Shown here one piece after another: positions 25,782 to 34,081 of a stretch of 64,000 bases of DNA. Positions within the stretch are counted from its first letter, which is position 1. Every line of letters starts with the position of its first letter. Position numbers and translations under genes: made by a program. Below the pieces are notes generated by a model. The model was not told the origin of the DNA, did no database searches, and was given only the letters and a program-made list of their open reading frames with translations. Source of the DNA: Kineosporia succinea (GTDB taxonomy: Bacteria; Actinomycetota; Actinomycetes; Actinomycetales; Kineosporiaceae); assembly GCF_030811555.1 (NCBI RefSeq), contig NZ_JAUSQZ010000001.1:7127241-7191240 (forward strand). The letters run 5' to 3'.

Positions 25782-26666
25782 ATGACGACCACACGCCGAC
25801 TGCGTGAACTGCTCGGCTCCGACGGCCCCCCGCTCCTGCTCCCGGGCGCCCCCAACGCCCTGACGGCGCGGGTCGTGGAGGAGGCCGGCTTCGAGGCGGT
25901 CTATGTCTCCGGTGCTGGACTGACCAACACCTACCTGGGCATGCCCGACCTGGGGCTGCTGTCACTGACCGAACTCACCGCCCACGTCGCGTCCATCTCC
26001 GACACCGTCGGGATCCCCACGATGGTCGACGCCGACACCGGTTTCGGCAACGCACTCAACGTGCAGCGCACCGTGCGGATGCTGGAACGGGCCGGGGCCG
26101 CGGCCATTCAGCTCGAAGACCAGGTGAGCCCCAAGAAATGCGGGCATTTCGCCGGCAAGGAGGTCATCCCCCAGCAGGAGATGGTCGGCAAGATCAAGGC
26201 CGCCGTCGACGCCCGCGACGACCAGGACCTGGTGATCGTCGCCCGGACCGACGCGATCTCGACCGAGGGCCTCGACCGGGCCCTCGAGCGCATCGAGGCC
26301 TACCGCGACGCCGGGGCCGACGTCCTCTTCGTCGAGGCCCCGAACAACCACGAGCAGCTGCGCGCGGTCACCAGCACGGTTCCCGGCATCCACATGGCCA
26401 ACATGGTCGAGGGCGGGCTCACCCCCATCACCTCGCGGGCCGAGCTGGGAGAGCTGGGGTTCCGGATCGCGCTGTACGCCAACGCCGCCATGCGCGGCGC
26501 GGTCGCCGGCATGCGCCAGGTCATGCAGCACCTGGCCGAGCACGGCGACACCCGCGAGGCCGGTGATCTGATGATCAGCTGGGCGGACCGGCAGTCACTC
26601 GTCCGCAAGCCCGAGTTCGACCGGCTGGAGGCCCTTTACGCGGCCGGAGAGGGAGGAGCCGCATGA
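25782..26666 (+). CDS. Isocitrate lyase/PEP mutase-family C-C lyase
   Basis: 294 aa, ATG 25782 after AAGGACGG. Signature residues are metal-binding D83/D85 in MVDADTGFG, E112 in IQLEDQ and the catalytic loop KKCGH (118-122, C120). VSGAGLTNTYLGMPDLGLL lies at the active-site entrance. The family includes 2-methylisocitrate lyase, 2,3-dimethylmalate lyase, oxaloacetate decarboxylase and carboxyphosphonoenolpyruvate mutase; the Cys loop points to a C-C lyase. ATGA coupling to a hydantoinase-like gene is not the methylcitrate-cycle context. The proposed role is retro-aldol cleavage of a branched dicarboxylate at the end of the pathway. Confidence 0.88.
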   Translation: MTTTRRLRELLGSDGPPLLLPGAPNALTARVVEEAGFEAVYVSGAGLTNTYLGMPDLGLLSLTELTAHVASISDTVGIPTMVDADTGFGNALNVQRTVRMLERAGAAAIQLEDQVSPKKCGHFAGKEVIPQQEMVGKIKAAVDARDDQDLVIVARTDAISTEGLDRALERIEAYRDAGADVLFVEAPNNHEQLRAVTSTVPGIHMANMVEGGLTPITSRAELGELGFRIALYANAAMRGAVAGMRQVMQHLAEHGDTREAGDLMISWADRQSLVRKPEFDRLEALYAAGEGGAA

Positions 26667-28075
26667 CGGTCACCTACGACCTGCGCCTGCACGGCGGCCA
26701 GGTGTACCTGCACGGCAGCGGGGTCACCGCCGTCGACCTGCTGGTGCGCGAGGGCCGGATCGCCGCGATCGTGGAACCCGGCTTCGTCGCCGAGGCGAGC
26801 GAGACCGTCGACCTGAAGGGCAAACTCGTCCTTCCCGGCGCCATCGACCCGCACGTGCACCTGGGCAAGGACATCCGCGTCCCCAAGGACCCGGACGACG
26901 CCCTCCTGGAGTCCGCCTCGGCCGCCGCCGGCGGCATCACCTCGATGCTCGTCTACCTGATGAGCGGCGACAGCTACCAGGACATCGTCCCCGCGGCCCG
27001 GCAGGTGATGGAACAGGACTCGCACGTCGACTTCGGCTTCCACATCTGCGTCGGCTCGCAGCAGCACGTCGAGGAGATCCCCGGCTACATCCGTGAGTTC
27101 GGCATCTCCAGCTTCAAGTTCTTCATGAACTTCCGCGGCGAGGAGGGCGCCTACCTGGGACTGCCCGGCAACGACGACGGCTACATGTACGACGTCCTCG
27201 GCATGACCGCCGACCACGGGGCCATGGTCAACCCGCACCCCGAGAACATCGAGCTGGTCTGGAAACTCAAGAACCGCGTCATCGATTCCAGCCGTGGGCC
27301 GCTGAGCGAGTGGAACCAGTCCCGTCCCTCGTTCGTCGAGGCCGAGGCCGTGCAGCGGGTCGCCTACATGGCCTCCGTGACCGGCGCGTCCGTCTACGCC
27401 GTGCACACCAGCAGCACCCTCGCCCTGGAGGCCATGCGCCGGCAGCAGGAGAGCTACGAGAACCTCTTCGTCGAGACCTGCACGCATTACCTGACTCTCA
27501 CCACCGAGTCGAACGCCGGCACCTACGGCAAGGTCAACCCGCCCCTGCGCGAACGCGGCGACCTCGAGTCACTCTGGGTCGCCCTGGCGAACGGCCAGGT
27601 CGACACCGTCGGTTCCGACCACAACGCCCGGCACCGCTCCTTCAAGGAGAAGGACATCTGGAAGGCCAGCGCCGGCTTCCCGGGCACCGGCGGCGTGCTG
27701 CCGCTGACGCTCGCCGAGGGCCTGCGCCGCGGCGTCCCGATCGAGCGCCTGGTCGACGCGACCTCCACCCGCGCCGCCAAGCTGTTCGGGATGTATCCCC
27801 AGAAGGGCATCATCCGGGTCGGTTCGGACGCCGACCTGGCCGTCGTCGACCTCGACGGCTCCTACACGATCAACGCGGCCACCCAGCACTCCGGCGCCGA
27901 GTACACGCCGTGGGAGGGCACCGAGGTGCCCCTGCGGGTCGTCCACACCATCGTGCGGGGCCACTTCGCGATGAGGGACGGCGTGGTCGCCGACCGCCCG
28001 GGGGGCACCTACCTGCGACGCGAGAAGAGCGGGGCGACCGCGCTCGCCGCCACAGCCCTGGAGGACGACAAGTGA
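26663..28075 (+). CDS. Hydantoinase/dihydropyrimidinase-type cyclic amidohydrolase
   Basis: 470 aa, ATG coupled to the previous stop (ATGA). The binuclear-metal ligand set of the family is complete: H64 and H66 (DPHVH), carboxylatable K152 (SFKFFM), H192, H248 and D319 (GSDH). The barrel should hydrolyse a cyclic amide or imide such as a dihydropyrimidine, hydantoin, lactam or enamide. The substrate loops differ from classic dihydropyrimidinase (KFFMNFRGEEG instead of KMFMAYKG), so the ring may be unusual. It is coupled by GTGA to a carbamoyl-amidase-like gene, which would act on the ring-opened product. Confidence 0.88.
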   Translation: MTVTYDLRLHGGQVYLHGSGVTAVDLLVREGRIAAIVEPGFVAEASETVDLKGKLVLPGAIDPHVHLGKDIRVPKDPDDALLESASAAAGGITSMLVYLMSGDSYQDIVPAARQVMEQDSHVDFGFHICVGSQQHVEEIPGYIREFGISSFKFFMNFRGEEGAYLGLPGNDDGYMYDVLGMTADHGAMVNPHPENIELVWKLKNRVIDSSRGPLSEWNQSRPSFVEAEAVQRVAYMASVTGASVYAVHTSSTLALEAMRRQQESYENLFVETCTHYLTLTTESNAGTYGKVNPPLRERGDLESLWVALANGQVDTVGSDHNARHRSFKEKDIWKASAGFPGTGGVLPLTLAEGLRRGVPIERLVDATSTRAAKLFGMYPQKGIIRVGSDADLAVVDLDGSYTINAATQHSGAEYTPWEGTEVPLRVVHTIVRGHFAMRDGVVADRPGGTYLRREKSGATALAATALEDDK

Positions 28076-28746
28076 TCATCGACGATCTCACCCGTCAGCG
28101 GTACGAGGCAGCCGGTTTCGGCCGGCCCGTCGGACTCGGCAGCAAGCCCGGCCTGATGATCATCGATGTGCAGTACCGCACCGTCGGCACCACCCCGAAG
28201 CCGTTCGACGAGGCCCTCGAGGAGTTCACCACCAGCTGCGGCGAGGAGGGCTGGGCGGCCGTGCCGAACATCGCACGCCTGCTGGAGCTGTTCCGGGAGC
28301 GCGACTGGCCCGTCTTCTACCCGCACGTGGCCCCCAAGCAGAGCTACGACCAGGGCGCCCTGGGTGCGAAAGTCCCCGGGATCATGAACATCCCGGCCAA
28401 GGGCTACGAGTTCGTCGCCGAGGTCGCACCTCGCGAGGGCGACGTGCTGCTGCCCAAGCGCCACCCGAGCGCCTTCTTCGGCACTCCCCTGGCCAGTTAC
28501 CTGATCCAGTCGGGCATCGACACCCTGGTCGTCACCGGCTGCACCACCTCGGGCTGTGTGCGCGGCAGCGTGGTGGACGCGTTCTCCCTCAACTACAAGG
28601 TCGCGGTGCCCTCCGACGCCGTCTACGACCGCAGCCCGATCGTGCACGAGGTCAACCTCTTCGACATCGGCCAGAAGTACGCCGACGTCTCCACCACCAG
28701 CGACCTCCTCTCCAGCCTCGGCGCCCTGCCCGCCCGCGGCGCCTGA
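28072..28746 (+). CDS. Isochorismatase-family cysteine hydrolase (N-carbamoylsarcosine amidase-like)
   Basis: 224 aa, GTG overlapping the previous stop (GTGA). Catalytic triad: D32 (IIDVQ), K129 (LLPKRHPSAF) and C162 (TGCTTSGCVRGS), with the cis-peptide region before the Cys. The N-terminus YEAAGFGRPVGLGSKPGL resembles N-carbamoylsarcosine amidohydrolases. Such enzymes release ammonia (and CO2) from an amide or carbamoyl group. Following a cyclic amidohydrolase, it likely removes nitrogen from the opened ring. Last gene of the first transcription unit. Confidence 0.87.
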   Translation: MIIDDLTRQRYEAAGFGRPVGLGSKPGLMIIDVQYRTVGTTPKPFDEALEEFTTSCGEEGWAAVPNIARLLELFRERDWPVFYPHVAPKQSYDQGALGAKVPGIMNIPAKGYEFVAEVAPREGDVLLPKRHPSAFFGTPLASYLIQSGIDTLVVTGCTTSGCVRGSVVDAFSLNYKVAVPSDAVYDRSPIVHEVNLFDIGQKYADVSTTSDLLSSLGALPARGA

Positions 28747-28929
28747 AGACCGCCCGAAGGCCACCCGAAGGCCACCTGAGGCCACGGGCGGACGGGACCG
28801 GCCAACACCCCACCCGGCCGAAACCGAACGCCGCACAGGCCACCTCGGGTGACCGGCGCGTCCCCCGTTTCAACCACCTTTCGCACAGTTCGCCCCGACT
28901 CCCGCGTCATTCTTTTCGCCTCAGTACAA

Positions 28930-28969
28930 CTGCAAACTGTTGACAGTTTGCAGGCATCGTTCCTAACGT
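28930..28969 (+). promoter_or_regulatory. 24-bp perfect palindromic operator with embedded promoter
   Basis: Arms CTGCAAACTGT (28930-28940) and ACAGTTTGCAG (28943-28953) are perfect inverted copies around TG. TTGACA (28940-28945) is a perfect -35 box inside the palindrome, and TAACGT (28964-28969) at 18-base spacing is a good actinobacterial -10. Start of transcription is expected near 28976. The central 17-mer is identical to that at 25609-25625. It drives the 14-gene operon starting with the cupin gene. Confidence 0.85.
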
Positions 28970-28999
28970 GAGCGTCGTCATATCCAATGGAGGAGAGAC

Positions 29000-29020
29000 A
29001 TGCACGGAGACCACCGATGA
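29000..29020 (+). CDS. Possible 6-codon leader peptide (MHGDHR)
   Basis: ATG at 29000 follows GGAGGAGAGAC, the strongest ribosome-binding sequence in this leader. The frame codes for MHGDHR and stops with a TGA that overlaps the cupin ATG (ATGA). The cupin gene itself has only GGAG inside this mini-frame, so its translation may depend on coupling to the leader. It could also be fortuitous. Confidence 0.35.
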   Translation: MHGDHR

Positions 29021-29400
29021 GCGGCTACTGGGCCTCGCTGAGCGAGCTGCCCGAGCGTGAGGTGCTCCCCGGGAACTTCCGCACCGCCGTCTCCGGCCGC
29101 GAGATGAGCATCAACCAGATCCGCTGGGTGCACCCCACCGTGCTCCCCGAGCACACCCACCCGGACGCCGAGCAGGCCATGGTTCTCACCGCCGGCCGGA
29201 TCTCGTTCACCGTCGCCGGGCACGAAACCACCCTCCGGACCGGTGATGTCGTGATCATCCCGCGGGGCGTGCCGCACTCGGGCCGCAGCGTCGAGGGTGA
29301 GGCGACCTTCATCGAGATCTTCGCCCCCGCCCGGGTCGAGAACCTGCTCGGGTTCCTGGCCGGGCCCACCATGCCGTCTCCGGCCCCCGGAAAGGACTGA
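29017..29400 (+). CDS. Small cupin-domain protein
   Basis: 127 aa from ATG 29017; an in-frame ATG at 28987 lacks an RBS. Single cupin barrel with motif 1 HTHPDAEQAMVLTAG and motif 2 GDVVIIPRGVPHSG giving His/His/Glu/His metal ligands. Small stand-alone cupins serve as dioxygenases, isomerases or ligand sensors. First structural gene of the large operon behind the 24-bp palindrome, 5 bases before the MBL hydrolase gene. Substrate unknown. Confidence 0.85.
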   Translation: MSGYWASLSELPEREVLPGNFRTAVSGREMSINQIRWVHPTVLPEHTHPDAEQAMVLTAGRISFTVAGHETTLRTGDVVIIPRGVPHSGRSVEGEATFIEIFAPARVENLLGFLAGPTMPSPAPGKD

Positions 29401-29405
29401 CCCTC

Positions 29406-30269
29406 ATGAGCCTTCAGCAGATCAGCCCCCGGGTGCACGTCGAGGTCGCGAACCTCGGCAGCAACAACTCGATCATCACCGGCTCCGACGGCCTGGCCCT
29501 GGTGGACACCCCGCACCGCCCGAGTGACGCGATCGCCTGGCGCCACGTCGCCGACGGTTTCGGCCGCACCCGCTTCGTGGTCAACACCGACCACCACCCC
29601 GACCACACCATCGGCAACTTCTGGCAGGGCGGCGAGGTCGTCGCGCACCGCGGCACCCGCGAAAGACTGCTCCACGACGCGCCTTCCGATCAGTACCTGC
29701 ACGACCTGATGGCCCGCATCGACCCCGAGGCCCTGCCCCTGATGGCCGAGTACTCGGTGCGGGTGCCGGAGGTCGTGTTCAGCGAGCGTCTCGAACTCCA
29801 CCTCGGCGACGTGCACCTGGAACTGACCTTCCAGCCCGGGCACACGGCCAACAGCCTCATCGCCTACCTCCCGCAGGACAGGGTCGTGTTCACCGGCGAC
29901 ATCGTGTGCGAGGCCGGCCTGCCCTCGTTCCAGGACTCCCGGCTGTGGAACTGGTTCGACGCCATCGACGCGGTCGCCGCCTACGACTTCGAGGTCCTCG
30001 TACCCGGCCACGGCGAGGTCGCCGACCGCACCGTGCTGGAGCAGTACCGGGCCCAGGGCCGGGAGGTGGTGGCCGAGGTCGCCGCCGCCATCGCGGCCGG
30101 CCACGAGAGCGCCCAGGCCTGCGACGAGATCCGTTTCCCCGACAACATCCACGTCGACACCGAGGACTACGTCGGCTACCCCGACGAGCTCTGCGAGGTC
30201 TTCCAGCGGCGCTCGATCGCCCGCATCTACGAGGACCTGCTCGAACGGCCGGACCTCTCCACGCGCTGA
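29406..30269 (+). CDS. MBL-fold metallo-hydrolase
   Basis: 287 aa, ATG. Metallo-beta-lactamase fold: N-terminal strands NNSIITGSDGLALVDT, metal motif TDHHPDHTIGN (residues 61-71), PGHTANSL, TGDIV and VLVPGHGEV. The usual HxHxDH is DHHPDH, with Asp62 at the first ligand position, a variation seen in some family branches. Such enzymes hydrolyse lactones, thioesters or esters, or act as oxygenases. It is followed by an ABC importer; lactone or thioester hydrolysis in the same pathway is plausible. Confidence 0.85.
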   Translation: MSLQQISPRVHVEVANLGSNNSIITGSDGLALVDTPHRPSDAIAWRHVADGFGRTRFVVNTDHHPDHTIGNFWQGGEVVAHRGTRERLLHDAPSDQYLHDLMARIDPEALPLMAEYSVRVPEVVFSERLELHLGDVHLELTFQPGHTANSLIAYLPQDRVVFTGDIVCEAGLPSFQDSRLWNWFDAIDAVAAYDFEVLVPGHGEVADRTVLEQYRAQGREVVAEVAAAIAAGHESAQACDEIRFPDNIHVDTEDYVGYPDELCEVFQRRSIARIYEDLLERPDLSTR

Positions 30270-30355
30270 GAACCGTTCCCCCGCACCACCTGTGATGCAC
30301 CACTGCCCTGATGCACCCCGCCCCCACCCCTTCACGTTTCGATCCGGAGCGTCCC

Positions 30356-31507
30356 ATGCGCATCAACAAGACCGCCCTCGCCGTCGTCACCGCGGCCACT
30401 CTCTCCCTCACCGCCTGCGGCGGTGGCAGCAGCTCCGGCTCCGGTGACACCGGCAGCGGGGGCGGGGCCGACGGCCAGGCCAAGGTCGACGCCGCCCAGA
30501 AGGTCATCGACGCGGCCAAGGCCGTGCCGACCACCGAGGACCTGGGCGCGGCCATCGACGTCGCCTCGCTCAAGGGCAAGACCATCTACAGCATCCCCAT
30601 CGACAGCAAGGCCGAGTTCTACACCGCCGGTGAGAAGGCGATGAAGGAGGTCGCGGCCAAGGCCGGCGTCAACTTCGTGACCTTCCCCTCCGACGGCTCG
30701 CAGACCTCGTACCAGCAGGGCATCTCGCAGGCCATCAACGCCAAGGCCGGGGCGATCCTGCTCAACGGGCCGCTGCCGACCACCCTCGGCCCGCAGATCG
30801 ACGCGGCGAACAAGGCCGGTATCCCGGTGATCCCGCTGCACCTGACCGACAAGGACAGCCCCTCGGCCGACGGCATCGAGTACGAGGCGTTCGCCCCGTT
30901 CAACGAGGCCGCGAAGCTGATGGCGCTCGACGCCGTGGTCGGCGCCAAGGGCGAGGCGGTGCACGCGCTGATCATCCAGTCGTCCGAGACCGGGCCGGCC
31001 AAGGGCATGGTCGAGACGATGGAGAAGACGCTCTCCGACGACGCGCCCTCCGGTTCCAAGGCGACCGTGGTGAACGTGGCCGTGCCGCAGTGGTCCACGC
31101 AGATCCAGGGCCAGGTCCAGTCGGCGCTGCTGAAGGACCCGAAGATCAACGCCGTGCTGCCGATCTACGACTCGATGGCGCTGTACGCGATCCCGGGCAT
31201 CAAGCAGGCCGCGAGCAACCGCGAGGTGCCGATCTACTCGTTCAACGGCACCCCGTCGATCCTCAAGCTGGTGCAGGACGGCTCGGTGGCGATGGACGTG
31301 GCCGAGAACCCCGACTGGGTGGCCTACGTCAACATCGACACCGCGTTCCGGGCCATGCTCGGCGCCGACCCGATCGCCAAGGCGTCCGGCCCGCTGCGCG
31401 TCATCGACTCGTCCAACGTCGCCGACACGGGCAACCCGCCGGAGAGCGGCAAGGGCTTCGGTGACGAGTACCAGGGCGCGTTCCTCAAGGTGTGGGGCCT
31501 GAGCTGA
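30356..31507 (+). CDS. Sugar-type ABC transporter substrate-binding lipoprotein
   Basis: 383 aa, ATG 30356 with GGAG upstream. Lipoprotein signal with lipobox SLTAC (C21) and a Gly/Ser tether. The mature protein is a type-I periplasmic binding fold related to RbsB: KTIYSIPIDSKAEFYTAGEKAM, ISQAINAKAGAILLNGP and IDAANKAGIPVIPLH. It delivers the substrate to the following ATPase and permease. Although the family is called sugar-binding, members also bind autoinducer-2, purines and other small polar compounds, so the ligand is open. Confidence 0.9.
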   Translation: MRINKTALAVVTAATLSLTACGGGSSSGSGDTGSGGGADGQAKVDAAQKVIDAAKAVPTTEDLGAAIDVASLKGKTIYSIPIDSKAEFYTAGEKAMKEVAAKAGVNFVTFPSDGSQTSYQQGISQAINAKAGAILLNGPLPTTLGPQIDAANKAGIPVIPLHLTDKDSPSADGIEYEAFAPFNEAAKLMALDAVVGAKGEAVHALIIQSSETGPAKGMVETMEKTLSDDAPSGSKATVVNVAVPQWSTQIQGQVQSALLKDPKINAVLPIYDSMALYAIPGIKQAASNREVPIYSFNGTPSILKLVQDGSVAMDVAENPDWVAYVNIDTAFRAMLGADPIAKASGPLRVIDSSNVADTGNPPESGKGFGDEYQGAFLKVWGLS

Positions 31508-33045
31508 TGGAGACTCAGCCGCTCCTGGCGGTCAAGGGCCTGAAGAAGTCGTTCAACGGCGTTCCCGCCCTGCACGGTGTCGACATCGACGTCCGCCCGG
31601 GCGAGGTGCACGGCCTGCTCGGTGCGAACGGCAGCGGAAAGTCCACGCTGATCAAGATTCTCGCGGGGTTCCACGACGGTGACGGCGGTACGGTCACCGT
31701 GCACGGCACCACCGTCTCCAGCCCGTTCGGCCCCCGGGGCCTGCGTGACCAGGGTCTGGGCTTCGTGCACCAGGACCTGGGACTGGCCCCGGCCGGCACG
31801 GTGCTGGAGCACATGGCTCTCGACGCCGAGGGTGAGTCGAAGGGCTGGCGCCGGGTCGGCTGGAAGGCCGAGCGGGCCCGGGTGCAGGACCTGCTCGACC
31901 GGTTCCAGATCGACGTCGACCCGGACGCCACCATCGACATGCTCACCCCGGTGCAGCGGGCGATGGTCGCGGTGATCCGGGCGGTGGGTGGCCAGGAAGC
32001 CACACCGCACGCCGAAAGGGCCGGGCAGATCCTGGTTCTCGACGAGCCGACGGTGTTCCTGCCCCGGCAGGAGGTCGGCCTGCTGTTCGACGTGCTGCAC
32101 CGGCTGCGTGACCGCGGCGACGCGGTGCTGCTGGTCAGTCACGACCTGGACGAGATCCTCGAGGTCACCGACCGGGTGACGGTCTTCCGCAACGGGAGCA
32201 CGGCCGGCACCCGCTCCACCACCGGCGCCACCCGCGACGACCTGGTGCAGCTGATCCTCGGCGCCCGCGACGAGCACGTGGCCAAGGGCCGGGCGGTGGT
32301 CCGGGACGACCGGCCACCCCTGCTCGCGGCGCGCGGCATCACCGGCACCCGGGTGCGCGACCTCGACCTGGAGCTGTACTCCGGCGAGGTCGTGGGCCTG
32401 ACCGGTCTCGCCGGTTCGGGTTTCGAGGAACTGCCGGAGCTGCTGTTCGGGTCGAAGCTGCCCAAGCAGGGCACCGTGGAGCACGGTGGCGAGACCGTCA
32501 AACGGCCGAGCCCGGCGAGAAGCATGGACGCCGGTGTCGTCCTCATCCCCAGCGACCGCAAGAACCAGGGCGGGGCCCAGGAACTCAGCGTGCTGGAGAA
32601 CATGTCGGTGCCGTTCCTGGCCAAGGCCCAGGGCGGCTGGAAGATCCCCTGGAAGAAGCTCGAGCACCAGTCGCAGGAGACCTGCGACCGGCTGAACGTG
32701 GTGCCGCCCAACCCGCAGGCCATGTTCGGGCACCTGTCCGGCGGCAACCAGCAGAAGGCCCTGCTGGGCAAGTGGATGGACACCAGCCCCACGGTGATGC
32801 TGCTCAGCGAGCCGACCCAGGGCGTCGACATCGGCGCCCGGCGGGAGATCTTCAAGCTCATCCGCTCGGCGGTGGCCCAGGGCATGGCCGTGCTGTGCGC
32901 CACCTCCGACTACGAGCAGCTGGTCGAGATGGCCGACCGCGTCCTGGTTCTCGACGACGGCCGGGTACGGGCCGAGCTCCTGGGCGACGACATCACCAAG
33001 GACGCCCTGGCGTCCGCCGTCTACGCGGAAGAGGCAGCATCATGA
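31507..33045 (+). CDS. RbsA-type ABC importer ATPase (two ABC domains)
   Basis: 512 aa; the ATG overlaps the previous stop (TGATG). Domain 1 has a canonical Walker A (GANGSGKSTL) and Walker B (LVLDEPTVF), but an irregular signature (LTPVQRAMV instead of LSGGQ). Domain 2 has a degenerate Walker A (GLAGSGFEEL) and a good signature (LSGGNQQK). This asymmetry is normal for RbsA/MglA-type ATPases. Cytoplasmic, coupled to the permease that starts at its stop. Confidence 0.93.
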   Translation: METQPLLAVKGLKKSFNGVPALHGVDIDVRPGEVHGLLGANGSGKSTLIKILAGFHDGDGGTVTVHGTTVSSPFGPRGLRDQGLGFVHQDLGLAPAGTVLEHMALDAEGESKGWRRVGWKAERARVQDLLDRFQIDVDPDATIDMLTPVQRAMVAVIRAVGGQEATPHAERAGQILVLDEPTVFLPRQEVGLLFDVLHRLRDRGDAVLLVSHDLDEILEVTDRVTVFRNGSTAGTRSTTGATRDDLVQLILGARDEHVAKGRAVVRDDRPPLLAARGITGTRVRDLDLELYSGEVVGLTGLAGSGFEELPELLFGSKLPKQGTVEHGGETVKRPSPARSMDAGVVLIPSDRKNQGGAQELSVLENMSVPFLAKAQGGWKIPWKKLEHQSQETCDRLNVVPPNPQAMFGHLSGGNQQKALLGKWMDTSPTVMLLSEPTQGVDIGARREIFKLIRSAVAQGMAVLCATSDYEQLVEMADRVLVLDDGRVRAELLGDDITKDALASAVYAEEAAS

Positions 33046-34070
33046 GCGCGATCCAGAAGGAGGCCCCGCCCGTGGCCACAGCCTCGCGAACCTCGGCCAA
33101 GAAACCCGCCGAGCCGGAACGTTTCGCCCTCCTCGGCGTCTGGCTCGTGCTGATCGTGGCGTTCTGCCTGATCGTGCCGGAGACCTTCCCGACCACCGGC
33201 AACCTGTCGAACATGCTGGGCTCGCAGGTGGTCCTGCTGATCCTGGCGCTGGCCCTGCTGATCCCGCTGCGGGCCGGCGACTACGACCTCTCGGTGGCCT
33301 CCACGCTCAACCTGTCCACGGTCGTCGTGGCGGTGCTGAACGTGAACCAGGGCTGGGGCATCTGGCCCTCGGTGCTCGTCGCGATCCTCGCCAGCCTGCT
33401 CGTGGGCGTCGTGAACGGGTTCATCATCACGAAGTTCGCGATCGACCCGTTCATCGTCACGCTGGGCATCGGGACCGTCGTCCAGGGCCTGATCTACTAC
33501 CTGTCGAACTCCTCCACGATCAGTGGCGTCGACCGCGTCCTCACCGACGTCGTCCTCACGCAGCCGTTCCTCGGCATCCCGATCGGCTTCTACTACGCGA
33601 TCGCCCTATGCGCGGTGGTCTGGTACGTGTTCGACCACACCGCTTTCGGCCAGCGGCTGCTCTTCGTCGGGCAGAGCCGTGACGTGGCCCGCCTCAACGG
33701 CGTCAACGTGTCCGGCCTGCGCTGGACCTCGATGATCACCTCGGCCGGTCTGGCCGGGGTCGCCGGTGTCGTCTACGCCGGCACCACGGCCAGCGCCGAC
33801 CCGGTCTCGGGCCAGGCGTTCCTGCTCCCGGCGTTCGCGGCCTGCTTCCTCGGCTCGACCGTGCTGCGCATCGGCCGGTTCAACCCGGTCGGCACGTTGA
33901 TCGCCGTCTACTTCCTGGTCACCGGTATCACCGGACTGCAGCTGATGGGCGCCCAGCAGTACGTGCAGCAGCTCTTCTACGGCGGCGCCCTCGTCATCGC
34001 CGTGATCCTGTCCAAGCTCGTCCGTAGTCGCGGTGAACGTAAGCGCCGCGCCCAGATCCAGCCTTCCTAA
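33042..34070 (+). CDS. RbsC-type ABC transporter permease
   Basis: 342 aa, ATG overlapping the ATPase stop (ATGA). About eight to ten transmembrane helices. LALLIPLRAGDYDLSVASTLNLS, the NGFIITKFAIDPFIVTLGIGT loop and the coupling region LFVGQSRDVARLNGVNVSGLRW are typical of the BPD_transp_2 family. A basic C-terminus (SRGERKRRAQ) follows the last helix. The stop is TAA, uncommon in this genome region. Confidence 0.92.
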   Translation: MSAIQKEAPPVATASRTSAKKPAEPERFALLGVWLVLIVAFCLIVPETFPTTGNLSNMLGSQVVLLILALALLIPLRAGDYDLSVASTLNLSTVVVAVLNVNQGWGIWPSVLVAILASLLVGVVNGFIITKFAIDPFIVTLGIGTVVQGLIYYLSNSSTISGVDRVLTDVVLTQPFLGIPIGFYYAIALCAVVWYVFDHTAFGQRLLFVGQSRDVARLNGVNVSGLRWTSMITSAGLAGVAGVVYAGTTASADPVSGQAFLLPAFAACFLGSTVLRIGRFNPVGTLIAVYFLVTGITGLQLMGAQQYVQQLFYGGALVIAVILSKLVRSRGERKRRAQIQPS

Positions 34071-34081
34071 GGAGAACCGAC

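Noticed and set aside
25782-26666. Assignment as prpB (2-methylisocitrate lyase)
   Set aside because: The fold and KKCGH loop fit, but no prpC/acnD is adjacent, the PrpD proteins are 15 kb away in a different unit, and the coupled genes are amidohydrolases.
28747-28929. Short CCGAAGGCCAC repeats and a CCGCCCG/CGGGCGG pair after the amidase gene, as a terminator
   Set aside because: The arms are about 30 bases apart and the repeats are short; a termination role is possible but too weak to list as a feature.
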